From NCBI GenBank assembly GCA_022264855.1, contig JABYQU010000042.1:248001-312000 (forward strand): a stretch of DNA of 64,000 bases. The letters are read 5' to 3'. Every line of letters starts with the position of its first letter. Positions within the stretch are counted from its first letter, which is position 1. Both the position numbers and the translations under genes were made by a program. Below are positions 1 through 13,861 of the stretch, piece by piece. The DNA is from Lenzites betulinus. Lineage: Eukaryota; Basidiomycota; Agaricomycetes; Polyporales; Polyporaceae. The notes under the pieces were generated by a model that saw nothing but the letters and a program-made list of their open reading frames with translations, was not told where the DNA came from and searched no databases.

Positions 1-12
1 GGACAGCAACGA

Positions 13-1054
13 TCAGTTTGCAAGCGAGTACCCAACGTCGTCCGCAACACTCTCTTGCAACCTCACGATCCGCTCCACCATCCTCCGCCCGCGCGCGTCC
101 AATGTCCCCGCGAACCGGTCCTCCTTCATCCATTGCAGCCCGTGCTGCAGGATATTCCGCGCGCGCGAGGGCCCTCCGCGCGTCTCGCCCATGCACGCGT
201 GCAGCGTGATGCGCGGCGCGTGCGGGTCGTACGTCGCGCAGTGCAGGATGTTGTTGTTGTAAAATACGGTCTCGCCGGGACGGAGCGCGACGCGCAGTGC
301 GCCCGGCATCGCGAGCGGGTCCGCGGGCGGGTCGGGCGTGGAGGAGTGCGCGCGCTGGCCGGGCGTGCGGGGGTGCTTGTGCGAGCCGGGGACGACGAAG
401 AGGCATGCGTCGTCGCGGAGTGCGCTGTGCGACACCTGAGTGGGGCTAAGCTGCAGAGCGGGTCGGGGGCGTCTTACGTGTTCCATTGGGTCTGTGGGGT
501 CGGGATTAGGGTCAAGTTATGAACTGGATTGATGCGGATGAGGACTTACACCGTGGTGCCAGATGCTTAGGGCTTCGCGCTCTTCGTCCTCGGTGGCGGT
601 CTCGCGCACATCATCGCGATGCCACCTGAGCGCGAAGGAGTTCGCGGTGGGGTTGATGAGCATGTTAAACAGCTCTGTGGATCGGCTAGTCAGCTCCATC
701 GACACCCTCAGCTGCGACCAGGTGTAAGTACGCGCCCATCTGCAGATCGTCCTCCTCACACCCAAGCAGCTCCTTAACGGTGTTCACGAGCGCGTCGGAC
801 GTGTACCACCGCGCAAACGCAGGCTCGCCCAGCTCAGGGTGCATGACGTGCTGCACGCCCCACGAGTCAGGGTCGCCGTCGCCGTACGGGGGGAACTGGC
901 GGCCGACGGTGCGTCTGTGCGGCCATTCGCCGGTGCGTGTGCGCGCTATCACGCGTTCCGAGGCTGCTTCAAGGGCCTTGAGGTGCTCAAAGGGAACGAG
1001 CCCCGGCACGACAACGTACCCTTGGCCGTCGTACTGCTCCCTTATAGAGGGCAT
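13..1054 (-). CDS. Phytanoyl-CoA dioxygenase (PhyH)-like Fe(II)/2-oxoglutarate oxygenase
   Basis: Non-heme iron oxygenase of the PhyH family; such enzymes hydroxylate lipids or secondary metabolites, and the substrate here cannot be told. Proposed exons are 1054-736, 674-550, 491-478 and 424-13, giving about 289 aa in one frame. The start ATG at 1054 precedes MPSIREQYDGQGYVVVPG, the usual N-terminal strand of the fold. The iron site is visible: WHRDD gives the HxD pair, ILHCATYDPHAPR gives the distal His and the Arg that would hold 2-oxoglutarate. The ending GGPSRARNILQHGLQWM matches fungal homologues as I remember them. Exon 3 is only 14 nt but is needed to rebuild WHHGTQWNTALRDD. The first intron is either GC-AG (675-735) or a shorter GT-AG intron using an upstream acceptor. 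The gene faces the dsRBM-like gene across about 0.6 kb. The family call is firm; intron 1 is uncertain. Confidence 0.85.
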
Positions 1055-1663
1055 GGCGGGTTGGGCGAAGGGCGATAAGATGGAGGAGTGATCCGTACGC
1101 GTGCGCGTGAGCCTGCAGGGCATCAGCTGACCTGAAGCTGCAGGGAAAACCTCATCAGCGCTATCCAACTCTTCTAGATAAATGGGAGGCCACCTGCTGT
1201 CCCTCGCACACACAACAACGTACCGAGGTCGTAGATTCGTGCATAGATTTTATCGAGAGTTGAGCTCAAGTTGCAAGCCAACGTTTAAGCTTTAAGCGCT
1301 AGGCGATTGATTAGGCACTCGGCGGAAGTAGCCGGGTTAAAGATTAGACGCCGAAACATACCAAGTACATCTTGAACTTACAAGTTACAACTTGGCTTGT
1401 TCCGGTTCGCGTCGGGACTAGTTGGAATCATTCTCTTCAGCCCGCCACCACCACTGTCTCCAGGAGATATATGGGTATCACAACGTAGGCTACATGCGGT
1501 GAGTACCATCTTCGCGTGATCTGCACTCGGGAGCGACATGCGGGTACCTCAGGCTGCCGGTCGCCCACGCTGTATGCGTGTTGCACAATGCATATTCCGT
1601 GCCGTGTTCTCAGTCTTCTGACGGACCCACTTCTCGCACTGACACTCTGTCCAGCTCTCCGAC
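1055..1663. promoter_or_regulatory. Divergent intergenic region between the PhyH-like and dsRBM-like genes
   Basis: About 610 bp between two start codons pointing away from each other, so it must hold both promoters. I see no clear TATA box next to either start. Short ORFs here look like nothing known. A few AAGTT/AACTT runs occur around 1370-1400. Confidence 0.5.
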
Positions 1664-4600
1664 ATGAGTGCGACGGCTTTCGCGAGCACCATCTCTGACC
1701 TCTCCGCACCCTCCACACCTACGACAATGTCGGCGAACCAGGAAAGCCTGTTCGCGCACGCCACGCAGAAGTTGCTGCACATTGGTGCCGTACCAGTGGC
1801 GCACTACCTCCAAGAGCCTGCTCTTCTTGCGGTATCCCAGAATGTTCTCATTGCACCTCCGCCCGGCCAACCAAGTACGCCGACCGAATCCACCTCCGAA
1901 CCCGTCATCACGCGAGCCGTAGCACGCTTGCATCAAGCGTGCCAACACAACTTTGGCAGCACCGATGGCCTACGATACGAGATCGAAGAGGACATAGTGG
2001 GAGCTGGTAAGTGATCATATCCTGCGTTGTTCGCGCTCGGCCTTACCCTCGGAACAGGGAAACGATGTAAACTTACGATCACGCGGCCAAACGGGATCTC
2101 GCGCACGTATTCATCCTCCACGACGCACCAGCGCAAGTATGATGCGAAGGTACATATATCGACCGTTGCCATCGAGAACGGTGCAATGGACTTTATAGTC
2201 TCTGGCGACGGTGATAGAGAGGCGCTATCTGTGGAACACGCTCTACCGCCCAAGCCGGAGCCCGAATCTGCAGCAGAGATGGACGAATCCGTGAAGGCCA
2301 TAGAGAAAGCCTGTTCCGAACGGACACACGGGCATATCAAGCCGTTTTGGCTGCTCATCAACGAGCCGAAGTTTGGACGTAGTACGTGTTCCCCCCGGCG
2401 CTCTGCCTACGTAGTTCTGTTCTGACAGCACGCAAAACGCCCAGCGCAAGGCTGCGCACTACGCATACGCCTTGGTCCCCGCAACTCGAGGGTGTATTCC
2501 GTGAATACGATCTACACCACCGCGGCGGAGGCCAAGAAGGCGTGTGCCGAGGCGGCCATCGCCGACGGTGTCCAGAACTACATCTCGACGTGGACATCCT
2601 CTGGTGCAGACATGGCCGTTGACGAGCCCGGTGCCGATTTCCCAAACTCCACGATCGGTTTGCAGCAGTACCTCGAGGCCCTCCCGAAGCCGTTCCCTGA
2701 GCCCGTTGCGGGGAAAACGGCGCTCGACATCAATGGCCCTGCATGGCTTAACACCACAATCCAATCCGCGCGGGGTGGCAAGATCGTCCCCAACTTTGTA
2801 TGGACGACGGATGCCAAGCTTGGGTGTGAGTCCTTTCTCGATCGATGTATCTGCCTCCGTACTCACAGGGGTGCAGACCATGGCTGCTTGTTGCGTCTAG
2901 AACGACCCGGGGAGGTCAAGTCCTACCTTGTTGATGCCCGGTTCTCGAAGCGTGCGGAAGCGAAGGCGGCGGTGTGCCTGCTCGCGATGTCCGAGGGCGT
3001 CGGCGACTACATCCGCAGTGTGGCCAAAGCTGTCGAAGAGAAGCTTCCGGCCCCTATGCGGAAGCACGTCGGCGAGGTCCTGACCCCGCTTGTGAACGCG
3101 GAATACCGCAAGGTGCACGGCGCGGGCATTCAGCCTCAGATCGAGTATGACATGGACTTGGACGGTAAGCGGTCTCTTCTATATACCCTTATCTGGGGTG
3201 CTGAGAGGGGTGCAGCATGTGGGGCTACGATTACCATCGAGCTATGTCCGTCGCCGACGCCTCAGCAGGTACGGAAATACACCGTCCCTGCCGAGTATCG
3301 CAATCGGAACGACGCAAAGCTCGCTGTGATCGCGCGCGCCGTCGAGGAGGGGGCTATCGAGTTCCTGCGCTTCCAGGGCAGGCCGCCGCCGCCGGGCTAC
3401 GTTCCATTCTACGCCCTGCAACCGCAGCAACAGCATGAGAACGGCTATATGAACCGGAAGAGAAAGGCGTGGGAGGGCGCGGGCGGGGACTGGTCAGGCC
3501 CCAGCGGCGGCAGCGGCGGCTGGCAGAACAACAAGAAGCCACGCTTCAACGGCTCCAGCGGCGGTGGCTCCTATGGCAACTTCCAAGGAGGTATGCCAGG
3601 GGGCGGATACGCATCGCAGAGTGCCCCCGCCCCGCGACCCATGTGGAATGGGAACGGGCAGAAGCGAGTCGCTAACACGTCCTGGCCTCGATCCAACCCT
3701 CCTGGTCCCGGCCAGTTTGGCAACGGAGCAGGTCCCTCGCACGCTCCCAGCCACTTTCAGCCTGGGCCAAGGAACGTGGGCATGCCACCTGTGGCGCCCG
3801 CTGCCCCCGCGCCGTATTCGGCCGTAGGCGGCGGTGCCCAAGTGCTCCCACAGCTTCCCCCCGCCCCGTATGCGTATCCTGGAGGTGGCGGACAGCCTGC
3901 TCAAATGCCGTTCTATGGCGCTACGCAGGGGTCGTACATGGGTACAACGGCGCAACCGTCTCAGTTTGGTATGACGAACCCTGGAGGCGGTGTGTTCCCC
4001 AACTACTATCAGACTCAGCCTCAACAGCCCGTGGCGAGCGTACCATCGCCCATGGCCTACCCACAACAGTATCCTTACGGCGCTGCTGCCCTCGCCTCGA
4101 TCCCCGGACAAGGTCAGGCGCAAGGCTACCAGTCGTATGCATCCGCCCCCGTACAATACACCACCCCCCAGCAACCCCCATACTATCCTTCGCCCGGCGC
4201 ATCTCTTCCTGTTCCTGTTCCTTCGCCAGCCGTCCCTGGCGCGCCTGCGTACTATCCCAACGTGCCGGGCGTCCCGCCAATCAACAACCCAGCTATCGGG
4301 TCTGCTCCGCACCTTTCGTACAACTCACCGTACGGCGCTCAGACCCCTGTTCAGCCCACGCCGCCGCCTCTAGTGCATACCCCACAACCTGCAGCGACAC
4401 CGGTCGCACAAGCCCCTGCACCGCCATCCATGCAGCCTCCTGCCCCAGTCACCCAACCTCCGCCGCCACCGCCACCATCCACCCAGCCCCCGCCGCCTCC
4501 ACAACCTGCACCCCCAAAGACCGCACCGCCGCCACCGCCTCCCCCGCCATCTGCTCCTTCGGGCCCTTCAGTAAATGGAGCATCAGCGAAGAACGCCGCT

Positions 4601-5015
4601 AAGCAGCAACAATCCCCGCCGGTGATCAAGACCCCCGCGCCTGCGATCCTGAGCGCGGCGCAGAGCGCAAAGTCCAAGAAGAGTACCAAGGTGACGATCA
4701 ATGTTGAGCCCGCGTCCAAGAAGCACGTCCCGGCTCTCTATGGTGCGTTCGTGTCCTCATCCGCGTCTTGCTCGCATCTCACGTGCCGCAGACCATTGCC
4801 GGAGCGCCAGCTTGCCCGCCCCTCAGTTCTGCAGCGAGACACTGAAGGGCGAGCACGGGGGCGAGCTGCAGCATAAAGTGTGGGTCATCATTGGGAACAT
4901 GCGGTTTGAGCTGCCCGTCACATTTACGAGCCTGAGCCTCGGCCAGGAGAAGGTCGCGAAGAAGGTGCTCGACCAGCTCCGCCAGACCCCCGCTGGCAAG
5001 GCCGCGAAGCCGTAA
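1664..5015 (+). CDS. Protein with five dsRNA-binding-motif-like repeats and a long Gly/Pro/Gln-rich linker
   Basis: Exons 1664-2006, 2058-2381, 2445-2825, 2877-3164, 3216-4742 and 4792-5015 give 1028 aa in one frame. Five segments of about 45 residues share one pattern: two or three short strands, a tyrosine or phenylalanine, then a charged AKxA helix ending near GxxxYI/FI. They lie roughly at residues 118-165 (KLTITRPNGISRTY), 224-270 (RLGPRNSRVYSVNTIYTT then AEAKKACAEAAIADG), 352-400 (RLERPGEVKSYLVDARF then AEAKAAVCLLAMSEG), 446-500 (TIELCPSPTPQQVRKYTVP then AKLAVIARAVEEG) and 965-1015. This resembles the strand-strand-strand-helix half of a dsRBM, but classical dsRBM lysines are not obvious. 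Residues about 505-935 are low-complexity Gly/Pro/Gln/Tyr, prion-like, with proline runs near the end. RNA binding and condensate formation are inference. No paralogue lies in the window. Confidence 0.7.
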
Positions 5016-6347
5016 CGCGCGCGCGGCTCTCGCCATGACACCGCCTGGTACTCGTATGCCGTCTCACTCTCGGGCTCGTTCTCGTCCATGCCCCTCGTCG
5101 TCCGTTGGTCAATTTCCTCTTTCATTCTCAGCGGGCCCGGTCTTATCTTAGCGTTCCGTCGAGGGTGTGCGCCCTCATAATCGCTTTCGCTTTTCTTTGT
5201 ATGCCTCATGCTCTCCAGTCGAGTTGTGCCCGGAATCGGTTTCAATAATAGATTGCGCTAGGATAGTAGTTCCTCTCCTGTTCTCTCTGGCGGTGCGCGC
5301 CCTCAGCGCGCCGACAGCATGCCTCTGCGGGGCTGTTGGCGATTCGCTGCAGGGTACGATCGAACCACGTATTACCTTCAGTACTCCGAGTCCCCACACC
5401 CCGCACCCTTCCTCCGGGCCGAGGCCCACGGATATTAATGTGAAGACGGCTGCCTCCACGCGCGCGCACTGTCGCGCGTGACGAGAGCATCCGGATGCAC
5501 AGATGTGGGCAATGGCCACGGCGGCTCGGGCTTCGCAGGCTGCACGGGCGCACGGCAGACGTGTGCCCAGGCATGTCGCTTGGCTAGCCGTTGCGTATAT
5601 GTAGCACGATATCATCAACGGCTGCGCGGTCTATCTCATCGCGTCGGTGCATGCGCCGGGATATGATCGGCGCTTTGAGCAGGCCGTGACGCGTGAGGTG
5701 CGGCGGTCATGGCCCGTGGGTTGGATAGGCAACCTCCACGGCGGGAGCGCCCAGGAGGCTTCTTGTCCACCACGTTTCTGGGGTGCATACCGTACAATGA
5801 CAGTCGCCTCGTTGTTTGCAGGAGGTAAACGTCAGTTGGCTCGTGGGGTTTATGGCCATGTATGTGCATGGAGGTAAAGCCGCGCTAGAGTCTGATTGAT
5901 GTCGCTCGCGCGCGGTCAGAATGATCTCGTACATGGCTCGTCTGTACTAACTCTGTAGTATGTAGTATGGCACCCGATGACTAGTCCTGCAGCCCGATGT
6001 TGCTCTTCTGCCGACTGATTACGCAGAGACCTGCCGCACGGTCGTGCTAAACTCAGGAAAGAGCCTGCTGTAAGTCCAATATCAGGATCAATCTTCTTCG
6101 AAGTTCTTACCCTCACTGTCGACCCCAGGGTCTGCTCTCCACCATACACCGCTGTACGTTCCGCGAGCGGAGTTCAGTCAGGCGTACCAGGACTTAGCAG
6201 ACGAAGAGAAAGAGGTCCTCTAACGAGCGGATCTACGCCGGAATGTGAGGAGTCACCGTCGCGCACATCGCACACGCTTCCGCGCAAGTAGGCCCCACAT
6301 GGCATCTGTCTCGCTCGATTCGCAGTCACAAGAGGTCGCAAGCGTGT

Positions 6348-6470
6348 AGTTGTGAGCCACTCGTCCTGCAATAACTGAGAGATTGTCGGCCTAGCCGTCG
6401 GGTGAATCGGCAAGCACTTGCGCAAGAAACCGCACGTAGCACTGATGTCCTGCATGCTCAGGCCTATCTG
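6348..6470 (-). pseudogene. Relic of a protein kinase C-terminal lobe (SRPK-like)
   Basis: A minus-strand stretch reads DISATCGFLRKC, then HPTARPTISQLLQDEWL. This fits kinase subdomain XI and the end of the catalytic domain, where the pattern is FLxxCLxxDPxxRPxxxxLLxDxWL. I found no DFG, HRD or glycine-loop segment in the flanks in any frame, so only about 40 codons survive. The SRPK family comparison is from memory and weak; any CMGC or similar kinase could be the source. Confidence 0.4.
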
Positions 6471-7699
6471 GTCTCGAGTACATCTGGACCGCCGAGTCTG
6501 TGATCGATGCTGGAGAGTTGAATGCCTGCGACAGAAGGCCAACAGCCGTCCATGAATGCATTGATCAGAGCTCACCTCGTTTAGGGAGTTTCAAGACGAG
6601 TCGAACGCTGCGGCGGCCGTGACTCGAAGTCGCATATATGGCTCCTCATTGTAGCGGAATGCCACCCGTCAAGACGAACTTGGATTACGGGCGTCATGCA
6701 ATTCTCCGACTCGCGTACTGCGTGCAGATGCATGGTGCACCGCCACGGCCACCAGCGAGAGGTTCTCCTTCAACCCACGACCACCACAACACTTACACGG
6801 CCATACACTTCGCAAATCTTTCATACAGAGACAAGGATAAACGTGTTGAGACGTGGAAGGTAATAGCCTTCCAGTGGCGTGCACGAGATCACTTGCAATG
6901 GCTGCGTGCATCCGAATGGTAGGTTGGAGGCCGACGACACTATACGGATTCCCTCCCTCAGCCGCTTCTTTTGAATGATACCAAACGTGTTTCTCTGTCG
7001 TGCATCTTTGTAATGATACATCCTTCCCAAAACGAAGTACTATGGTAAGCAGCTTCGTTATAAGAATCCACTCATCACGATTCCTTACCACCGGCCGTGT
7101 ACAGGCAGCCGTGCGGCAAAAAAACTGACAGGCCGATCTGAGTATGTGGCCAAGATTCCGGAGAAGACTATCCCATTACACTCAGCGACACGGTATTAAA
7201 CCCATTGCCGAACCTGCTTATCGGTCGACTGTACCCATTGCCCAAATTGTCTACAGCTAGTTGAATTAGCCCAGCTCGCAAAGGTGTTGTCTGCACTGTG
7301 AAAGCTTCCTGGGTAACGGTTTCTCCAATTGTAATGCCTCACGAGATACACACAGGTAAGAGTATGCGTTGTGGCCTCGTTCCAATGCTCACAATGACCA
7401 GTTTCCCGTAAACATGACCACATGAGGTGAATGGAGAACATCCATCGCCCATTTGACGAACGCCCAAGCAACCGTGGTACCCCCTTCTCTGTCTCCCAAG
7501 ACTGGGAAGGTAGTGTACTCAACAACTGTGGCCTCCCGTTCAACCACGTTCAGCCACGAGGCTGGGGTGCGTCGGCGTTATCTGTCACCTTCATTCTATG
7601 TCCTCGTGCTCCCGCCATGGCGTCCGAAAGTATTCCTGGGGCGTCATGTACGGCAGTGTAGTCCCCTCCCACTGGCGTCTATACTAGCAGCTTGGTCTG

Positions 7700-7708
7700 C
7701 TTAAATAC
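7700..7708 (+). promoter_or_regulatory. TATA-like element before the sulfhydrylase gene
   Basis: The AT-rich word CTTAAATAC lies about 70 bp before the start codon at 7774 in otherwise GC-balanced DNA. Position and composition fit a core promoter; this is inference only. Confidence 0.3.
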
Positions 7709-7773
7709 CAGCGTGAATCGCGATACGAGCTGCATACCGCAACGCACACTCACAACACCTCAAAGCCGCCAGC

Positions 7774-9887
<2,114 letters not shown>

Positions 9888-10335
9888 GTTCCGATCGAGC
9901 CAGACGTGGCGGCCACTATGATACAGGCTTGTACGATACCGCGGCGTGTGTACTTGGTGTTCGATACCATGTTGTCTGCATTTCTTGGGCTATGGTGTTG
10001 TGTTATGGGATGTATGTACTTGACATACCTGGAATTAGAAGGAGAGTCTGAGGATTCCCGAATGTTCAACGCTGTAGTTTTCATGGGTGGCTCATCCTCA
10101 GGTTGACATGGACATGTCTGAATGTCGTACCCTCAAGCATATGGGGAAAACTCTGATGTGCATCCGGTAACGATTTACACAGTCGCATTCACGGTATATT
10201 AAGCGCATGATACAGCAGGAAGTTCTAACGCTACAGAGTTCATCCGAGGCAGACGGTCCACAAAACAATATCAGACTTCTAAGACTTACACGAAGCAACA
10301 CCTCTCGGTTCGGGATGACTATACTTGTTGGAACT
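9888..10335. other. Convergent intergenic region
   Basis: About 450 bp between the stop of the sulfhydrylase gene (+) and the stop of P1 (-). It should hold both 3' untranslated regions. Nothing else is recognisable. Confidence 0.6.
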
Positions 10336-13300
10336 TCAGGTGATGCGGGGGGTCCCGTACTGGCCGGCGTCGATTTTGGTCTCCCGCAGAATCCTCCGCC
10401 CATCGAAGTCGCGCGGGGTGGGAGTTTGGCCGAAGACATAGGCGGACGGCTTCCCTTTCGCACGCGTCGTACGGCGCGACCTGCGAGGCGGCGTCACAGG
10501 GAGCTCTGAAGGTCCCGCGTCAGGTTCCTCTTCGTCAACAGCGGCTTGGAGCGCGGATGACTCTGTCGCTACAGCGTCTTGCTGTTCAGCGCGGAACTGG
10601 GCCTTCGCCTCCTCCTCGTTCAAGATCTGGTCCAATATGTCCTCCTGCTCATGGACGATCAGGGATTGGATTCCCGCATCCGCCATGTTGACGTCCTGGC
10701 GCTCGTCTGCTGCATCCCCGTCTTCCCGACCCTGAGAGCGATCGACCCCCGAGCCCTGCGCGGCATTTTCATCCACTCCAGGAGCTGCCGGCTGCGCCAC
10801 CATCGTCGGAGGGAAGTTCACGATCTTCCCCATGTACTCCTTCCGGAGCTCCTCCATGCGCCAGCCGGGCGGGCAAGGTGCGTACGTCGATACGAGGTCC
10901 GAGTACTCCGAGTCGTCTTCCTTCACGTAGGACGGGCGGGGCGATGAGCCGTCGTTGTAGTCGTGCTGTGGGTCTCTCCCCCTGTTCTCCCTGTCGTCGA
11001 TCGCCGTCAGGGCGTCGGGGCCGTCATTGGGGAGGGGGCAGCTTTGGGCGCGGCGCCGAGGAGAGCCTTGCGGGGGCGAAGGAGGGCGTGGTGACGACGG
11101 GGGAAAGTGGTCCGGGTCGTGAGACGACGCACGGTGGTAGAAGGGAGAGGTAGGGAACGAGGCGGGGTAGGCCTCGTAGCGGGAGGCCCTGGGTGGCGTC
11201 GTGATATTATGACCGTTCCCTCGACCTTCAGTCGCGGCGCGGGCAGTTCTCCCAGCAGCCCCGAGGGGCATCAGGAAAATCCCCCCGCGCTAATTAGGTA
11301 TAAATTAGACATATCTCAACATAACCGTATGTAATGGCACACTCACCGGGATAATCCATATAATCAGCGTGTGTGGTCAAGTAAACGGCATGGAACGACA
11401 CTCATAAGACCACAGATGTGTGTCTATATGTGCTATCGTGCTACACCTGAGCATTCCTACCAGAAAAATGTATCCCCGCCGCACTGATCAGGCGGGGAAG
11501 TTAGTTCACTCCATATCCATCCGCCGGCGGACCGAGCAGTAGAACGACCTGCTTCTACACTCATGTTACCTTGCGTGCGAGGCCACCCGGACCGCAAATT
11601 GAAGCAGCTTTTTGTGCGCTCCGCGGCCCGTTTTTGGACTCGGAGCACCGGAGGCCTAGGCAGAGTAAGGCAGAGCGTGTCCAGTCTTGTTGCTCCGAGT
11701 ACATATAAGGTCTACGACGACGCCTAAGCGGCACGCCCATGGATCAAGCGGGAATGCGCACGGACAAGTTCTGCTGATAGTACTACTAGGAACGTGCAAG
11801 CATCTCGGAGTCGAAAGGCCAAGTTCAGAACAGCCTGCCCTAAATATGGGCGCTTACACCATGCGAGTCGTAATACGAGTGAGCTGGCGTCGTCGAGCGT
11901 CCCTCATCCTCCCACCACCACGTCTATGCACCCGTCTTGCACGTTCGCGTCTGTGTTCAACTGTGTGCACTCGTTCTAGTTTGTAGTCTTGACGCCTTGT
12001 GAAAGCCTAGAAGTTTCGACATAACTTGTACCTGCGTGCTCACGTTCTTGCTTTGTCTTCGCTTGGGCTACATCCTGCAACCTAGCCTTCGAGTCAAACA
12101 GCTCCAATGTAAGCTCTACTTGTGCTGGCTTCTGTATGGCTCTTGTGAGGAACGATCACAGCTCGGCAGTGACACTGAGTCATGAACTAGACCTTGTGCG
12201 ACCGTCTCGTCTCTGGTGCCCTTGACTAGCCTTGTTCTTGCACCGCTGGTTTCCGTCTTAGCCTACTGTGTCACTCTGGATCTCTATCAGACGACTATGT
12301 CTGTCTAGTGTGCTTTGTTATGTACTGCACTGGGTCTGTTAGACTTCGCTTATGTCTTCCTTCTGGTATGACCATGTCCATACATTCTGTAGCTTTCCCG
12401 CTCCCGGTTCCATTTTCCGACGGCTGCGTTGTACACTATGTATATTTGTAGTTGTTGAATATATCTTTGTGTCCTTCAGCTCTCTTGTGTGATTCAAAGG
12501 CAGACCATAAATGCAGTATCACCGATGAGCATAGCATATAATAGTGCTAATCACGGACTAATGCCGCCCTACAGCCAGCTAATTATATGGGGACCTTCTG
12601 AATTAGAACTATCCATATAATCCCCCTAATTAGGGGAATTATCACTAATTACACCTAATTAGTGCGGGGGGTTTTTCCTGATGGGAGACTGCGCGGCGGA
12701 GGGTGGAGCCGGGGCCTTGCTCCGCCGCCGCTTTGCGCTCAACTCGTTGGCCGCCTCGTCGTCCTCGTCCTCCATATCCCGGCGCCGCTTTGCACCCTTG
12801 TTTGCCAGGGGTGAAGTCGGCGGGTTCAGGTAAGAGAACATATCTGAGAGTTGTTCGCCATCCATTGTCGTGCCACTGTTGGATATTGTCAGTCGTGACC
12901 CTGCACTCGGCGGAATGAACGAGGGACCCACTCATTATCCCTCGCAACGATGTCGCCAGATCCTTCTTGCCCGAAGTTCAAATATTCATCATCCATGTCG
13001 AACGTGGGCAGAGGATCCGCCGGGTACTCGTCCTCCACGAAAGCGGGCAGTTGTATCTTGTCCGCAAGCTCCACCAAGTGCTCCACAAAGTCGTCCCCGG
13101 CGACGACGCCAATGTGGCGCAGTAGCACCTCGTATTCGCGCAGTTCCTCATCGATCTCCGCAACTGCGAGCGTGCTCTCCACCAGCGCCGATTCCGCGAT
13201 AGCGCGAATGCGGGATAGCTCCTGCTCGAGGCATATCCCGTCCGTCGCCAGGCTGTGCTCCATTGTTGTGAGCCAGTTGGGAGAGTCAGGGCGCGGCGGT

Positions 13301-13861
13301 GGGTACGTATACTTCGTACCGGAGTCTTTGCCTTGGGAGGGGTCTTGCTCCCGCTCGAATTCTCGAGCTACCTCAGCTCCAAACCGCTGACCAATCGCAT
13401 CTGAGGTCGCGTGAGTCTATGCGCCATATCGAGGGCCACAGAATACACTCACCGAGATCTATCTGCCCTAGAGGCACGCGAGAAGGCCGTACATATGGCG
13501 ACGCTACATCTGCCTCAGGATCTTCCACGCCTTGCGCGGAGTTGTTGCCCTCAACGTCGGTGGCCTCTGTAGGTGCCTGAGTCGGTGGTGGCGGTACGAA
13601 CACGGGCTCGCTTCGTTGGAAGACTGTTTCATTGCCTTGTCCTGGGTTTCTGTCCACGTCTTTGCCCTTGAGAGCCCTGCGGTCCAGAGCCGCGAGCGAA
13701 GCCTTGTACTCCGATCGAGAAACAAAAACTCGCGTCGGAAGGTCGGCGTCGCGGACGGGAGTTGTCCTGAATGCAGCCGCAAACGCCTCTCGCTCCGCCC
13801 TGCGCGGCGAGGAAGGTGCGGTATGCGTCGAAGTGGAAGCCATGGCAGTGTGTGAGCGCAT
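10336..13861 (-). pseudogene. P1: unknown nuclear-type protein, split by transposon TE1
   Basis: Paralogue of P2 at 56.6-58.6 kb with the same exon plan. It begins MRSHTAMASTSTHTAPSSP (13861; a second ATG is at 13843). Exon 1 is Ser/Thr-rich and shares VDRNPGQGN and DPEADVASPYVRPSR with P2. Exon 2 has the acidic helical stretch EIDEELREYEVLLRHIG. Exon 3 carries a basic, nuclear-signal-like block (KRRRD and AKRRRSK). At AQSP the frame runs into the end of TE1 (12680), adds a few residues and stops. Beyond TE1 (below 11272) the frame resumes with DITTPP-like sequence, FPTSPFYHRA, GWRMEELRKEYMGKIVNFPP and an acidic C-terminal region, and ends at 10336. Everything outside the element still reads cleanly, so the break looks recent. 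The C-terminus is longer than that of P2. Function unknown. Confidence 0.75.
11272..12680. mobile_element. TE1: 1.4 kb non-autonomous inverted-repeat DNA transposon
   Basis: The two ends are inverted copies of about 34 bp: the left begins CAGGAAAATCCCCCCGCG and the right, read inward, begins CAGGAAAAACCCCCCGCA; both continue with CTAATTAGGT. Each end is flanked by AT (11270-11271 and 12681-12682), which is either a 2-bp target duplication or part of the repeat, since AT is palindromic. CTAATTAG words recur just inside both ends, and CCATATAATC occurs near both ends in the same orientation. No ORF inside resembles a transposase, so it would need one in trans. Comparison with intact P2 shows it is an insertion into exon 3 of P1. 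Confidence 0.8.

Larger units (their letters stand above)
5016..7773. other. Intergenic region, no intact gene
   Basis: About 2.8 kb between the dsRBM-like gene and the sulfhydrylase gene. Short ORFs occur on both strands but show no coherent domain or splice structure apart from the kinase-like relic near 6.35-6.47 kb. The last 100 bp before 7774 should hold the sulfhydrylase promoter. Confidence 0.6.

Noticed and set aside
3494..4719. Antisense ORFs opposite the Gly/Pro-rich linker
   Set aside because: Translate to low-complexity Gly/Ala/Arg and mirror the repetitive codons of the plus-strand gene.
11270..12682. TE1 as a Helitron (A|TC start, CTGA|T end)
   Set aside because: The TC and CTRR ends follow automatically from an inverted repeat beginning CAGG next to AT; long inverted termini are not a Helitron trait and no 3' hairpin plus helicase gene is present.
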